Source: Sipunculus nudus
Lineage: Eukaryota; Annelida; Sipuncula; Golfingiida; Sipunculidae
Assembly: GCA_026874595.1 (NCBI GenBank)
Contig: CM049316.1
Coordinates: forward strand, 76,245,676 to 76,309,675
DNA: 64,000 nucleotides
Reading direction: 5' to 3'
Below, piece after piece: positions 26,618 through 39,791 of this stretch. The number at the start of each line of letters is the position of its first letter. Position 1 is the first letter of the stretch. Both the position numbers and the translations under genes were made by a program. Below the pieces are notes generated by a model that worked only from the letters and a program-made list of their open reading frames with translations, searched no databases and was not told the origin of the DNA.

Positions 26618-29600
26618 TCACTTGAACCTCTTCTTCTTCTTGCCACCTGCAATTATATTTTAATTAATACTGTAGATACTGATTGAAATAAATTATTTAT
26701 AATAAATAAACTATAAAGCTTTGTAATTATAACTCAAGAGATGGTTTATGCTCGCCGAGCTTTCTGGTTGAAGGCGTCTTAGACGATCATCTTACCAGGA
26801 GCTCCTTAAGCTGCTAATTTTGAAAATCTGATGATAGGCGAATTTTTCCAAAGATGGTCGCTGTGTTGTTTTCTTTTTTCCTTACTCGGGAGTTACTAAT
26901 TAATTATGTTAAATTCTAAAGAAGATGCAGCACTGGTAAATTATGAGAGCAAAATCTGGTATTCTTTTGCAAAATGAGCATCTCACTTTGAACCGAATCT
27001 CTGCATGACTTCATGCACAAAAATAATACCTAGTTCACTGTGGAATTAGTTTTCCTGTATTTCCAAGAGCATAGTTTAAGGTTTTCACAAAGAAAGAAAA
27101 CAGTTCCCGTAGGATATGAATACTTTCAGTAGAGTAAACTTATTACAATTGTTCAATATATATTAAAGACTTTTTCTAGAAGTCTACAGAGCCATGGTCA
27201 TTTGATTTACATATATCTTTATAACCAATGCAAGGAGCACTACATTTTAAAGCAGTATCTAACTGATATTTATGAACTTGCATCACTATGATTATAACTA
27301 TCAAATTTATGATTTAAATGGAACACTTAAATAGATAAAGCTTGAATGTAAGGCTAAATCAAAGTTTCATGAACTTCCCATCATTCATTTTCAATTTGCA
27401 GAGGACATTCGTGACCACATATACAATATCAGTATTACTACTATGATTCACTTAAAACTTTCTCACCTTTCTTACCTTTTCCTTTTCCTACAGATTTTCT
27501 ACGTTTCTTATGTGCAGGTCCCTCCTAGAAAGATAAATAAATAAATAAATCCTTCATATACCCATTACCTTTGACTGTTCTAACAATCTTAAAAAGAGTA
27601 ATAAATGAATTTCAGGGAAATATTTTGAAATGGAAGAAGTTTTGGGAAACATCTGTTAAATTTAGAGTGAAATATGTGGATATGTTTCCAGGCATTTGTG
27701 GAGGAATGCTATCAATGAGTGCTCTCTAATTTGTTACTTGTGAGTTGACCAGAAAATATATGAAAATGTTAAAGCTGTATGGTTCACATATCAGCAGCTG
27801 TAGATTCTATCATATGAAAATCATGAACAGATTTAACAGACTATATGCTTCCTACAGTGTAGTATAATGAAGAATTTTATAACATTTCAAAGACAAAACT
27901 TTTATCACAGCAGAATGATACAATAGCTGTCTCATGTGTACCCAGAAATTGCAATATAAGCATGTCTTAATATAAGTGGATAACATTATAATGAGATAAT
28001 GACACCTAGTTTCAACTGAGTTGGTACATTATTTTGCTTAAAATAGAATAATATGACACCGAGTGGTTCAGTACTGACCCATGCATCCCCGTCGTCATGT
28101 GTGAGGGCGCTGATGTCTTCAAATTCTGTCAGACGTCCAAGACTGTTGATGGTTGTCATTTTACTGGTTGCACTCTACAAGCATAAATAATTTAATTTCA
28201 ACAATTCACCAAGCAATGACAAAAATGGAACTGAAAAGTTCACAACAAGAACTCCTGCTGAATACATGTTCTCTGCATGAAATACATAATTTACATAGAT
28301 AACAATTATGTCTAAATTTAAACAAATTATTTTTATATTGTTTGTGTGCAAACAAATATATTTAATTGTTCAGATGACAAAAAATTGTTCAGATTAACAA
28401 AAATTAATTACAGTCGCGACTTGACATTCAGACCCTGAACAATCTGAAAACCGTGCAATCCGACTGTATTTTGTGAAAAACTAACAGAAATTAGCCTTGA
28501 CAAGCCTTTGATTCCGACTCCAACATAACATTTCCCGACACAAACAAGGATACCAACGTATTTTCTGACTTGACAATCCGACTGGTATATGGTCCATTGA
28601 TGTCAGTCGTCGGAATGGCATGTGAAGGCTTTAGGGAAATTTATTGATTTGGGGCAGATCAGTCAAATTTGGGGGGTAAGGAAGTGGATCCAGGTGTTGG
28701 CTGAGAGATAAACTCTGTGAGAGATTTTAAATTATTCCTGTAATTATTAACTTCATATTATGAAAACTATCCATTATTCTGACCTTTTTCCTCTTTGGAA
28801 CTGGCAGTCTGACAAACCTCTCTTCCTCATATCTAAAAAAATGCAATATTTTAACATGAAGACAACTAATATGATACAGAAAATGAAATACAGCTGGTCA
28901 TTCCACTTTTCTTTATGATATGCATTCAGGTCCTCACAGTATAAATAATTCCGACTGTATTCGTCTGAAGAGAAAAAATATTTACTTTATTAAATTTTTA
29001 AATCATCATATAAATTCTGACAGTTGGTATTACCAGCATTTTACACAGGACCACATCATTTTTAAACCTGTCTAAAGAATATTTATCTTTGATTTTACAA
29101 AATCTCTATAGGAAAGTTATAAGCCCTGGACAACATACCTCAACTGTTTTGTCTTAATCTTTGGGATTATTTCTTAAATGCCTTTAAAAGGCTATGACTA
29201 CAGAGAGAAATTTTTTTTTTGCAACACAAATACTGACTGGATTCTTTCTTTTTCTTCTCGATCCTCCCTCATTCGTTGAAAGTCAGTGGACTCCTGAAAT
29301 AAAGAATAAAAGAAAAATACATCATAAATTCTGCTAAAGAGAAGGAAGACTTTTTTTTCCTGTAAAAATGAAATTTTATAAACTTTAACCATCTGCCCCT
29401 TATTATGGAAGTATTTTTTATTACAAAGTACCTAAGACTGAATTACTTTAACCACATTTGAAATTATCATGAAAATGACCATTGTTTGATTTGTCATTTG
29501 CTTATGATGAAATCTAAAAGTGACTCATTATCATTCAAAATGAGGAGTTCTAGGCAAGGCCAAACTGTCTGTATGCAGATGATGGTGGTGTACAGGTTCT

Positions 29601-32600
29601 CAGCACAGAGTTGGCATGGTTGCTGTTGTTTTGCTGTCTCTTCCAACTTCGCTTCTTGGACTCAGTGCATGGCATTCTGGAGCTAACTAGGGATTGCATC
29701 TTGAATCTCTTTGCATTTTGCTTGGTGTAGCATCTTCAAAACTCTCTGTAGACTTCATTACTGTTCCTCATGATAACCTGCAGGCCAAATGACTGGAAAC
29801 AAACTTTTTCTCCTTTTTCATCACTTTTCCTGTCTGCCTGATTCTGTCATTTCTAGGCTCATTTCATGTTTGCCATCTTCCTCACAGTCCTAGGTTATGA
29901 CTGATTTCTGTGAATCCTACTTACCATGATATTACCCTCAGTTAGCCAATAGTAATTCATGAAAGGTACCAATATTCTAACATAATTATCACACTGACAT
30001 ATCCCCTATATTAAGGCATCTTGTTGATGTCCAGAAGTGATAATAATCTCCCACAGTGCTGCATCAATAGATCTAACAAACATACCCTGATTTCCTCCGG
30101 GCCCTGGTAGTGCTCCTCTCGGAGTTCCTTCATGATGCTGCTACTGAGCGCCCTCTTGCGGGCAACTGATAAACGACGTTCTTGACGAGTTTCTGGGGTC
30201 TCATCACCATCTGTTAAGAACAAAACAAAACCTAAGTCATAAGGTGCAAGGTAGGGATGGAATTATCCCTTATATCCCTTTGTATATTACCATAATGTAC
30301 TGGGGCCAGCCTGGGAGGTTTATATATTACCATAATGTACTGGAGACAGCTTGGGAGGTTTGTATATTACCATAATGTACTGGAGCCAGCCTGGGAGGTT
30401 TGTATAATACCATAATGTACTGGAGCCAGCCTGGGAGGTTTGTTTATTACCACAATGTACTGGAGCCAGCCTGGGAGGTTTGTATATTACCATAGTGTAC
30501 TGGAACCAGCTTGGGAGGTGTGTATATTACCATAATGTACTGGAGCCAGCCTGGGAGGTTTGTATATTACCATAATGTACTTGAGCCAGCCTGGGAGGTT
30601 TGTATATTACCATAATGTACAGAAGCCTGCCTGGGAGGTTTGTATATTACCATAATGTACTGGAGCCAGCCTGGGAGGTTTGTATATTACCATAGTGTAC
30701 TGGAGCCAGCTTGGGAGGTTTGTATATTACCATAATGTACTGGAGCCAGCCTGGGACGTTTGTATATTACCATAATGTACTGGAGCCAGCCTGGGAGGTT
30801 TTGTATATTACCATAATGTACTGGAGCCAGCCTGGGAGGTTTGTATATTACCATAATGTACTGGAGCCAGCCTGGGAGGTCTGTAAACTCCTTTGTTCCC
30901 TTTCTTCTCCTCTCCATCCTCATCTTCACTGTCTTCGTCTTCCTCCTCATCTTCAAGCTGAACAAAAAATTAATCAGAGTCACAGATAATGGAGGATTCA
31001 CCAAGCTGACAGGGATATAACAATTAAATAGTGTCCATAAACAACTGGTGATTTAATCAGTTAATGATGTTATACTATGTTTAAGAACAAAATAAAGATG
31101 GCTTAGAACAGTCATGTATTATGCAGAATATAAAAGATATAACAGGAAAACTGTAAACATTGACCCGTCCATGTCTAATTTGCTGCTTCGTTTATCAAGT
31201 TGTCAGGGTTTTAACATCAGATCATGTTTAGAACTAGGACTTGGATGCCCAATATGATAATATGCTCTCATTGGTCAGATTACAATTCTTTGCCCTGTGC
31301 AGCCCTATTGGGGAACCCTGAGTACCTTGCTATACAGAGCAACAGTTAAAGTGAAGGAGAAGTGTAATGACTGCAGTGTGTAACCCCTGTGTAAAAAGGG
31401 TAGCAAGCTCAATAATGGCTACTGTATACTGATCATCAGCATGACGTTTTAATTACTGACATCACCTGAATTATGCAGATTAATTTTAACTAATACCATT
31501 AATTCTATCCAAATTTGAGATAAAATGCCAACTTTAGATCACTTGAATCGGAAAAGGGGAAAATAAGGAAATTAAAATAATTTTATGGTACTCACCTTGC
31601 TGACAAGGTTTCCTGGGTTTGGTTTGAATCTGAGTGGGTCATTGGCCGCTGAAACAGGAATTTAGTGATAAGTATTCATGATTATTCACTTAAAGCATCT
31701 TGCCTATTGATACCAGTACTCCAAAAGCAGTTAAACCTTGTTGTGTAGATATGTGTAATGAGCTCTATTTTTACAGTTTCACACAATTAATATAATGGTT
31801 TGTCACCTGAAACAATATAGTGACGACATCTATATATCAACACCTGTACTTTTCCTTTTCAGCTTGGTTTCAGTTAATGGTGAATTATCACTGTGAATGA
31901 GGACATATTTGTCATGATCAAAGTTCCAGTGGATGGTACCAAGCTGGAAGGAATGAAGGCATATTCATTTTCAGTTGTTTTGGTGTGATATAAATTTGTT
32001 AAAAACATGTCTCTTATGAGTTAAAATATAAAATGAAATCTTACCTAGGCTGCCTGTGGTTGCTGTTTTAAGAAGTTTATCCAGCTGATACTTCAGTTTC
32101 TGATCAATTGGTCTCATCTTTTCAAGAACCTGCAATCACATATACATACATCTTTTATACAAATTACAATGATTTATCTTAAATAGTTTCTATAATATAT
32201 ATAACAGGCTAAAATCAATCTAAGTTCTATTTCACAGGTTTCTTATAATGTTATCTGAGGAAAATTTGTATTCTGCACACTAAACTTTTCACTTCTATTG
32301 GCAAGTATCTATAAATAATTTACATTGATCTCAAGCAATAATTATTATGACATTCTGACTACACTTAGTCTTGATGCCAGTATTTCATGTATATATTCAA
32401 AAGTGCACTGCAATGGCCATATATCTTATTGCAAAAATAAAGGGCTAGTTACCTTAGTAATAGGCAAAAAATGAGGAATTAACATGAAAGAATGCACAAA
32501 TCCTAGCAGTTATATCCTAAGCAAAATGTATAATGAATATACTCATTGCTCCTACTGTAGCATGTTTGAGGGTGTTATAATGAACAAGCTTGAAGACAGG

Positions 32601-33552
32601 AAAAGCAAACATGTGAAGTCAGATGGAACTAGCACTGTCACTGAAAACAGAATATTAACTAAAACTTTATCATTTTTTCACACCACCAATTTCTCATTTG
32701 TGCAAGAACAATGTCACAATGACCAGGTGAATTCTGGGTAGTGATTGCTACTCACAGTTCTGATTTCTACGAGTCTGTTGATGGATTCATGACCCTCGAT
32801 CTTTCCTCCGCCAGTCTTATGGCACATCAGGTGTGTCAGGTTTACTAGGTAACTCAGCAGCTGGTGATATTTCACCTCCAGAAAACTTAGACCCTGGAAA
32901 GTGTAAACAAAACATTCCTTGAAATCATGGAAAGATTTAGAACAATGTAGGACAGCAGCAAAGTAATATATGAAAAATGTTGGGACTCTGTTGATTTTTT
33001 TCTGTTTGATGACATACTTCCCTGAAATATAAATATTAACTAATGTAATCTAAGTTATACATACACAATATGAAATGTCACTACTGGGTCTGAAATTCAG
33101 CCAAAATTTAATCTCATTTATAAACATAACACTCACTTTATTGGTTGTGTATTCTTTCTATAAATCCATGTTGAATATCAATATGAAATGTAATTTGCTT
33201 CTTTTGAAATACCAAAACTAATATTATTTTCAAGCACAATTAATAGTATTATTAATTCTTTGCTCTATTGCTTTCAATAAATGGACAAATAAAAGAGCAT
33301 AATTTACTCCTATTCAGACCTTCACAAGACAGAGTCAGAAAGTTGACATAGTCTTTGTTGAACTGGCACAACTGTAGATGTGACTGCTGTAGACTGCAGT
33401 TACAATCCCCAATAAGAATTCACCTTGGCAGTGTTATGTTCTCCTGCGCTGATTTTCTGAGCTAATCCTTGGAAGTGAGTGGTCACTTCATCTGTCCTGC
33501 TCCTCAAGTCTTTCAGCAATGAGATTGTGGCCAGGAGGTCCTCGTTCACCAT
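26618..33552 (-). CDS. NGDN: Neuroguidin (SAS10/Utp3/C1D family), 11 coding exons
   Basis: Exons in transcript order: 33424-33552, 32756-32893, 32045-32129, 31596-31648, 30852-30957, 30086-30210, 29238-29293, 28784-28832, 28079-28174, 27476-27524, 26618-26646. All phases agree, giving 304 aa; vertebrate neuroguidin is about 315. The SAS10/C1D region spans about residues 5-115 (GLSFLEVKYHQLLSYLVNLT, then RPIDQKLKYQLDKL). Next come NDPLRFKPNP, an acidic stretch (136-152), the motif PPRLAPVHYD (162-171), ARKRALSSSIMKEL, a charged helix and a K/R-rich tail. Family members act in small-subunit rRNA processing; neuroguidin also binds eIF4E and CPEB. The ATG lies right after a TAG acceptor, so a 5' exon exists upstream and might contribute residues. 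The intron after 30852 is almost entirely a minisatellite copied from the exon end. Confidence 0.92.
27467..27475 (-). promoter_or_regulatory. Tandem alternative 5' splice sites, 9 nt apart, in NGDN
   Basis: On the minus strand the exon end reads GGAAAAG|GTAAGAAAG|GTGAGAAAG. Both GTAAGA and GTGAGA are good donors. Both leave the exon in phase 1, so use of the distal one inserts only Gly-Lys-Lys into the basic tail. The three successive 9-bp units look like a short tandem duplication of the junction itself. Confidence 0.5.
30283..30879 (-). repeat. 40-bp minisatellite seeded on an NGDN 5' splice junction
   Basis: About 15 near-identical 40-bp units. The first unit in transcript orientation covers the last 28 bases of the exon (30852-30879, encoding PPRLAPVHY) plus the first 12 bases of the intron (GTAATATACAAA). 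The following units repeat exon end plus donor. The array fills nearly the whole 641-bp intron (30211-30851). Units differ at only a few positions (for example TATAAT, TTTATT, CATAGT, CTTGAG variants and one extra T near 30801), so expansion is recent or homogenised. Because 40 is not a multiple of 3, use of the next donor shifts frame and meets a stop 14 codons later. Each unit also contains CCTCCCAG, a possible acceptor. Confidence 0.95.
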
Positions 33553-34226
33553 CTACAAATATGTCAAGGAAAGCATACAAAAATTTTATGAGCATAATAT
33601 ACAGCACCTAGTCACTAGCAACTGAGTGTTACTTATCACATTACTGTTTCATAAAAAAAATTCTTAATAAGAATATGGGCAGTCAACAAGCGACTACAGG
33701 TATCTGTCGAATCACAAAAACATGAATAAAGTGAGGGATGGAATGTTTTCTGAAGTGACAGCCCTTAACATCTGTGGCATCAGATATGCCCAAGTATACT
33801 AAGATGCATGGTTGGATAAAATAAAAATAAATTATTGGTCGAGGCATCAGCAGTAATGTGTACCAGATAATGCTATCCTAGATCTATGGAAATGCAAAAC
33901 TTTGACCAATACTTCAAACCACTTGTTTATAAGAAAGCAATCCAAGAATAATGAACAAGCAAAAAGTTCATGCTGATCAGCCAAACCACTCCTGAAAAAG
34001 GGCATCATTGTATTCCATGAACATGTGTGGCACCACCAGATCAACAATAAGCAAAACGGAGTGTAATTACCAGTATGCCAAATTGCCAACAATTGTACTG
34101 GGTCTCAGAGGAGTTTTCAGTGGTGGTGAAACTCAGCTCTGTTTTGGTAGATACAAATATATCTAGAAATATATTTATAATTTGGAGTGGACAGATCACT
34201 AAAATTCACAGTACATTAGATATTAC

Positions 34227-34261
34227 CTTATGGTTCAATAAACTGTCTAAATAGGACGAGG
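34227..34261 (-). other. Candidate upstream exon of NGDN
   Basis: On the minus strand TTATTTTTCCTCAG precedes 35 bases that end in CATAAG followed by GTAATA. Its splice sites are good and it could join the exon starting at 33552, reading SSYLDSLLNHK ahead of the Met. No homology supports the peptide, so it may be 5' UTR or chance. Confidence 0.2.
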
Positions 34262-34479
34262 CTGAGGAAAAATAAGGCAAGTACAAGCAATATATGTATC
34301 ACATAAGATAGAAGAGAACCTATTAACATTATTAATCATCAGTTCCTAGGAGCCAGGTGTTCCTATTCAATCTTACTACTGGTGTTGCACCTATTGTAAA
34401 GCTGTACCAAATTCACTTGCTAAATATTATTTAATTATTTTAATAAAAATAAACTGCCTCTTTTATATTCCTTATTTTT

Positions 34480-34745
34480 AACCTCCTAAGTTTCCCTGCA
34501 GATGTCCCTAGACTCATTCCATATATTCTTATATGAGCTACCAGTGAATATCAATCACGAGATACCAGTGTAGGTGACATTGGTTCATTTATAGCTCAGA
34601 GTGAAGTGCCATCTAACACGTAAATGGGGAACCATTTTTTATTGGAACGGCTAAATCAAGTGCAAGGTGGGGGCTGCCACCTCCCACATACATGTTGGGC
34701 AGGGAACCTAGGTTGATCAGCCTTTGTAAGGAAACAACTTACTCA
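34480..34745 (-). mobile_element. SINE-like interspersed repeat, copy 1
   Basis: This shares ordered blocks with 40920-41260. The blocks are TTTCCCTGxAGATGTCCCTA, a central tRNA-like part (decayed here), GGGxAACCATTT, AGGTGGGGGCT, and a GGGGAACCTAGGTT-type end. Shared order without coding capacity supports a common SINE family. A third fragment of the same tail (CATGGAAACAAGGTTCCC ... CCCCTCCTCTG) is near 45885-45935. Confidence 0.55.
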
Positions 34746-37042
34746 ACACCCTTTTTGACTGAGCGGACATGTAGGCCAAATTTTGAACAACTGCCTTATA
34801 ATAAATAAAATAAAATCCTGTGGTACTTAAGTTTATAGGCTATGTACAGCCTACCACCAACAGGTAACAAGAAAGTAGATAAAAAAAATACCTTTGCAAA
34901 GTTTCCAATGTCATTGAAACAGGTAGTTTAAGGTCAAGAAACACCTGGCTTTTAGTGCTGTATTTTTTAAATACTGACTACAATGTACCCTAAATCAAAT
35001 TTGTTTTCTTGAACTCTGTTGAACAATCTGTCAACTGGTCAGACATGTGGACTTCCCTGAAACGGCAAAATATGTGGTAAAACTAACAAGAAAACAGACT
35101 AAAAGCTGGATGTTAAAAGTCGGATATGGGATGCCAAGTCGGAAAGCAAGCCGCGCGGACGTCAATCTCAGACGGCTTACCTATATGAACCAGCAAACAA
35201 TGGAATCAGAACATATTTGTGTTTTTTTTTGTGAATCATTACATATCAAATATGTAAAGATACTCTGGTCTCTAAATATTTACAATAAAAGTAAAATTAA
35301 TTGCGACGTATCAAAATATCCTCTGGCATCGATCATTATATATTTGTGGGATACTCAGGGCCTATATAACAAACACACTTCCAAGTCGTAGATAATTATT
35401 TTTTTATTATTTATTACAAATTTCCGAATGTCACAGATGAGTAAATTTTTTTTATATTATATACATTACATTAATTGTATAATTATATCCCCTTTCCCCA
35501 TTATATTATACTGCCCGAAATCGAGGTACCGTTAGTTAGTATGATTAATAGTTGATAGTTGTACATTACAAAGATTCTTACATTTTCTCTCTTATTATAT
35601 TTCAGGAAATAAGTCAAACATGAAATTGAAATTTTACAGTCAGGGACGGGCATCTATATGTAATATATAGCGAAGAAATGATATATATAAAGAGCAAAAC
35701 CAGGCTTCATACATTTTAATGGTATGTAAGCTGTTATAAAAAGTAACAATTCAAAGAAAGCTAGGTTACCTAAAATATGATTTAATTATCTTGATTTCAG
35801 GGACGAAGAAAGAATGACAAAAATAGAGGCGTTGGCTGCAGGATGTATGACGTACGCAGGCATAGGTATTATATGCTCAGCCCACCATAGAAAAAAAAAG
35901 ACATTTTCCCAGGTCAGCACGGTTGGTAGTGGCATCTAGCAATCTGACGGTCGAGTGAGTGGATGTTCAGACATAATTGCAGATCGAGAATCTAGCTATC
36001 AGCAGATGGACAGTTTCCCGGTGTATCGAGAGTCATATATATAGTCTCAGGGCGACCAGTACGTGTAGCTCACTGTCATACCCCCAAAGGATTGGACGAC
36101 CAGGTTCCATTAAATGGTAGGCCAAACCGGCTGTAACTCATACATACACTCCAAAAGATGAAAAAGGTATGAGTTAACAAAACAGATTAATGTATTAAAA
36201 AAGACACTAACATTTCTCTGGAGAGGCGTTCCATACATAAATATTGATGATCACAAGCGTCCACATGAGAAACAAAATCATGAAGTCCTATATATGTACA
36301 CTGCACAGGGAAGTTTTTCTTTGTTTACGGCTCTAAAATACATGACCATTGCCCTTATGTGACGTCGGAATGTCAAGCCGCTCGCTTAGTCCTCTCGCTT
36401 TAGCATATATACACAGAGATACCACAAGCAACAGTTCCTCGCTGGAGTGCATGTTCGTCCACAAAGCACGGACTGATGGCGCGCACAGCCTATTCTATAT
36501 AAACTAGCTGTGAATCAATATCATTCAAGGCTGATCGATATGTCTCCTGAATTAATCCAGCATTAAGTATAACTGAATATGTTTCCACGCAGTTATATTC
36601 AGTACCTCTATCGTTTCGCGTTTAAATAATGTCCTTGGTCTGTTACTGGATGCGCTCACAAAACAGATAGATAGATCGCCGGATAACCAGTCCTTCGATC
36701 GATAATTGCGATATCTTCTCTGATGTACGCTACAGCGATATCAGCGTGGTATTCTCAGACACTGACGATTACGCTGACTGACATTGTCTCTTAGCTGTCC
36801 ATGCAGTCTCTGATGAACGCAAACATGTCACTTGACTGCAGACAATCGTCAGACTACACAGCTAACTGCATGCATGGTGCGCTGAACAGGCAATTAATAG
36901 GGCGTATGCACTTAAGCCACGGGCAAGCTGATGTAGGGGCTAACAAGCTAGGGGCACAGCATCTGGACATCGGTCAGATGCAGGCTGTATCACTAGCTGA
37001 CCACTCGGGGGTTACAGTCCTATCATTGATCAATCATTAAAT

Positions 37043-38363
37043 ATGGATGCAAATTTCAGCAAAAAATCTGTTAAAGAGTTACAGTTGTGTCCGAAAGAAA
37101 GAGGGGTTGTAGCAGCACAAGCAAAGAAAGCTGAGCTAATTGACTTGTGTAATGCAAGCCATGAAATGGGATTAGAGGTGGACCCAGATGTAGTGCTGGG
37201 TGATAAGTTAATTACATCTGACAGAATCCAGCTTGAAAATCCAGGAAACTCCAAAGAAGGAGGCACAAAAAACCTAGGTGTCTTACCAGTCCTGTCAGTG
37301 TTTGACATTTACAATTATTTTATATCGTTTGATGAGTACAATATGTGAAACCTCAGGGAATACTATAACATGGAAGGGTACACCATGGCAAAGGATGGGT
37401 ATGTGAAACACATCGAGGTACATCAGTATCACAGGGATACTTGCTTTGCAGTAAAGAGTAAAGTGAAGCCAAGAACATGGGAGAAGGACCCTGTCACTAA
37501 TTCAAACCACTATAATGTATGGGTTATCCTAAGCAATGTCTCTGATGCCAGTCGCATTCATGCAGGGTACTGTTCTTGTAATGGGGGTCTAGATGGGGGT
37601 TTCCGACACGTTGTAGCTACATAGTTTGACATTTTTGGATAGATGGATAATAATTCTACCAAAAGTGTCACCTCGGGCTCATGTACATGGACTAGAAAAG
37701 GTAGTAAAAATGAAGAGTCTGTGCCTGTGACCCTGCTGGAGACATCTATTCAGGGAAAATCTAAGAATGCCAGCTCAGCCACCGAAGACAGGTACAACCC
37801 TGTACCGGAGGGAGTGAATTTACCTTCTGCTGATGAGATTTTTAAGCGCATACAGATTTGTTGCCCAGAAGCCTGTATTTAAGATAAAATGTTTACAAAC
37901 AAAACACAGAAGCAAATGAATGATACAGTAACACCCCTTACAGTTTTGTCACCTATAGATAACATTGGTATTTACCTTTCAACACACAGCAGATGTGGCT
38001 CATCATGTTTTGAGGACTGTTTTTACCTTTAATGAAATACACAGATGCTAAATTAAACAAAATAGAGTTTGCAACTAGAGGACAGAATGAAAACAAGAAC
38101 TGGTTTATTATGAGAAGGGGTTTATTGACAGCATAAAAGTGTATCAGTTGACACATTCAATGGATGGTGATAAAACAGCCAGGGCCCTTCTGAGATACAG
38201 TGGTCTGAATGAGGCTGCATTACCTCCTGCTGTCAGATACGGGTGCAAGTTTGAATCAAAGGCTATTAACACTTTTATCAAGTCCCAGAGGTATCAGGGT
38301 TTTCAGGATTTGCCCCAAGACCACCTTTTTTGTCATGGTGATTATCTATCTAAAGCTTTATGA
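37043..38363 (+). pseudogene. Broken single-exon SAP / SWIM zinc finger / YqaJ-type ORF
   Basis: One frame continues across several stops. 37043-37348 starts with SVKELQLCPKERG, SAP-like, and ends at TGA. From there to the TAG at 37622 the frame reads YNMEGYTMAKDGYVKHIEV, AVKSKVKPRTWEKDPVTNS and then GYCSCNGGLDGGFRHVVAT, a SWIM-type CxC-xn-HxxA signature in which the usual CRH is FRH. It resumes after the TAG at 37640 with SVTSGSCTW, ending at TAA 37880. A frameshifted part (about 38105-38363) has TARALLRYSGLNEAALPPAVRYGCKFESKAI, shown here by its key motif PPAVRYGCKFE, typical of YqaJ-like (lambda exonuclease fold) domains. Such ORFs are multicopy in cnidarian and molluscan genomes, and YqaJ nucleases are reported in some DNA transposons (ISL2EU type). 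Several disabling changes mean it is dead. Confidence 0.75.
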
Positions 38364-39791
38364 CAAACTTACAATTACATTAGCAAAATAGATACAGGAT
38401 CAGCGGATGTGCACACTGAGCCATATGCTAATACACTGCCCAGTGCCCAGCCCTGCCCCTCTGTTTGCCCCTACATCAGCCTGCCAGCTGCTTAAGGTGG
38501 CACGACTGGTCCCCCCACCTGACCTGACTTTGTTTCAGTTTTTCCTTTGCATTGAATAATCTAATGCTTTAGAACCCCCTAAAGTATACATTTTCTGAAA
38601 GCTAAGAAAATTTTCTATAGTTTGGTAATAATAAACTTTGTTTCTGAGGAACAGGTTTGAATTTGTAAGAATTTTAATTTAATTTTAATATTTAACAAAA
38701 AACCGTTTATTCCAGCACAACTAAAGCAGATACAGAAAATCTTCTAAAATAAATAGAGAATTTAGATAATAATCCCCAGGCGTTTTTTTGTTTAGTGAGA
38801 TAAGTTTAAAAATTACGATTTTTCAGAGTATTTAATTTTGAAATCTTCACAAATCATTTAATTTTTTACTTTTACCTTAATAAAATCCTTCAAAGTACAG
38901 GCGTAAAATAAAAACGCTTTTTAGAAGACATATTAACAATTACATATATAAAAGATGGTATGTTTCGGACGAGTACTTACTGAGAAATAACGCTCTACAG
39001 ATAAGGTGTTACGGTGAAATGATGTTTCGAGAAAATGGCCAAAAACTATATTCGTAGAGATCATTCGTCCTACACACGTTACTAGCCACAACTACATGTT
39101 GACAGTCACATGAATTTGGTCAAGACGGTGGTTCTTGTCAAACCATGCTATAATAACATGGATTAATTGACTATTTTGCTTTAAAAACGTATTAAAACGA
39201 TAAAAGTATGACCTGTCACACCGGCGAACTGTCAAACACCACGTGCATGAACTTCAGTAGGCGGAGCTTACAGTTTTGGCCGAGTGCCATGGTGGGCTGA
39301 GCACCCGACAACCGGGACCGGCGGCTGAACAGGTGCATAGCCGGGCCTAATATAGGTAACCGCGTGTTTACTCCGGAACAAGGGGAACGGGATCTATGGC
39401 CATTCAAGGAGAACGAAGATTGATTTACTTTTCACGGTTTACATACATTATAGGTATTTGGGAGTTGACTATAGAGACGAGTTTATAACGATCATACAAA
39501 TCTCGCATACACATACAAGCCATATGTGAAATCTGGACTTAATGGTTATTTGAGGGTTGAATAGGAGGACGATGGTTTGTAACATTCATACATCATGCAC
39601 ACACATTCAAGTCACAGAAGGAGCCCGATTATCTTATAAGGTTTATTTACATGGAATCTATAAATGGCAACAAATTAAACAATAAACGTAGTGATAACTG
39701 ACCTCGTGATAACTGTTTGTGTAGTAATTAGTGTCCATTAGTAATTAGTCACTAGATCCTTCTGGTTTAATGCACATATCCTAAGGTGCAT

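Noticed and set aside
28411-28957. TACAGTCG...CGACTGTA ends suggesting a pogo/Tigger-like element
   Set aside because: The interval contains a conserved NGDN exon (28784-28832), so the right CGACTGTA must be coincidental or a separate fragment. Only a decayed CCGACT-rich repeat at about 28410-28620 is plausible.
30687-31004. Long minus-strand open frame of 105 aa through the minisatellite
   Set aside because: It is out of frame with the NGDN exon it overlaps and only translates the 40-bp repeats. The plus-strand frame at 30711-30989 is the same artefact.
35047-35391. 114-aa plus-strand frame starting with MDFPETAKYVVKLTRKQTKS
   Set aside because: No recognisable domain and it runs into AT-rich sequence. 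It could be repeat-derived but cannot be supported as a gene.
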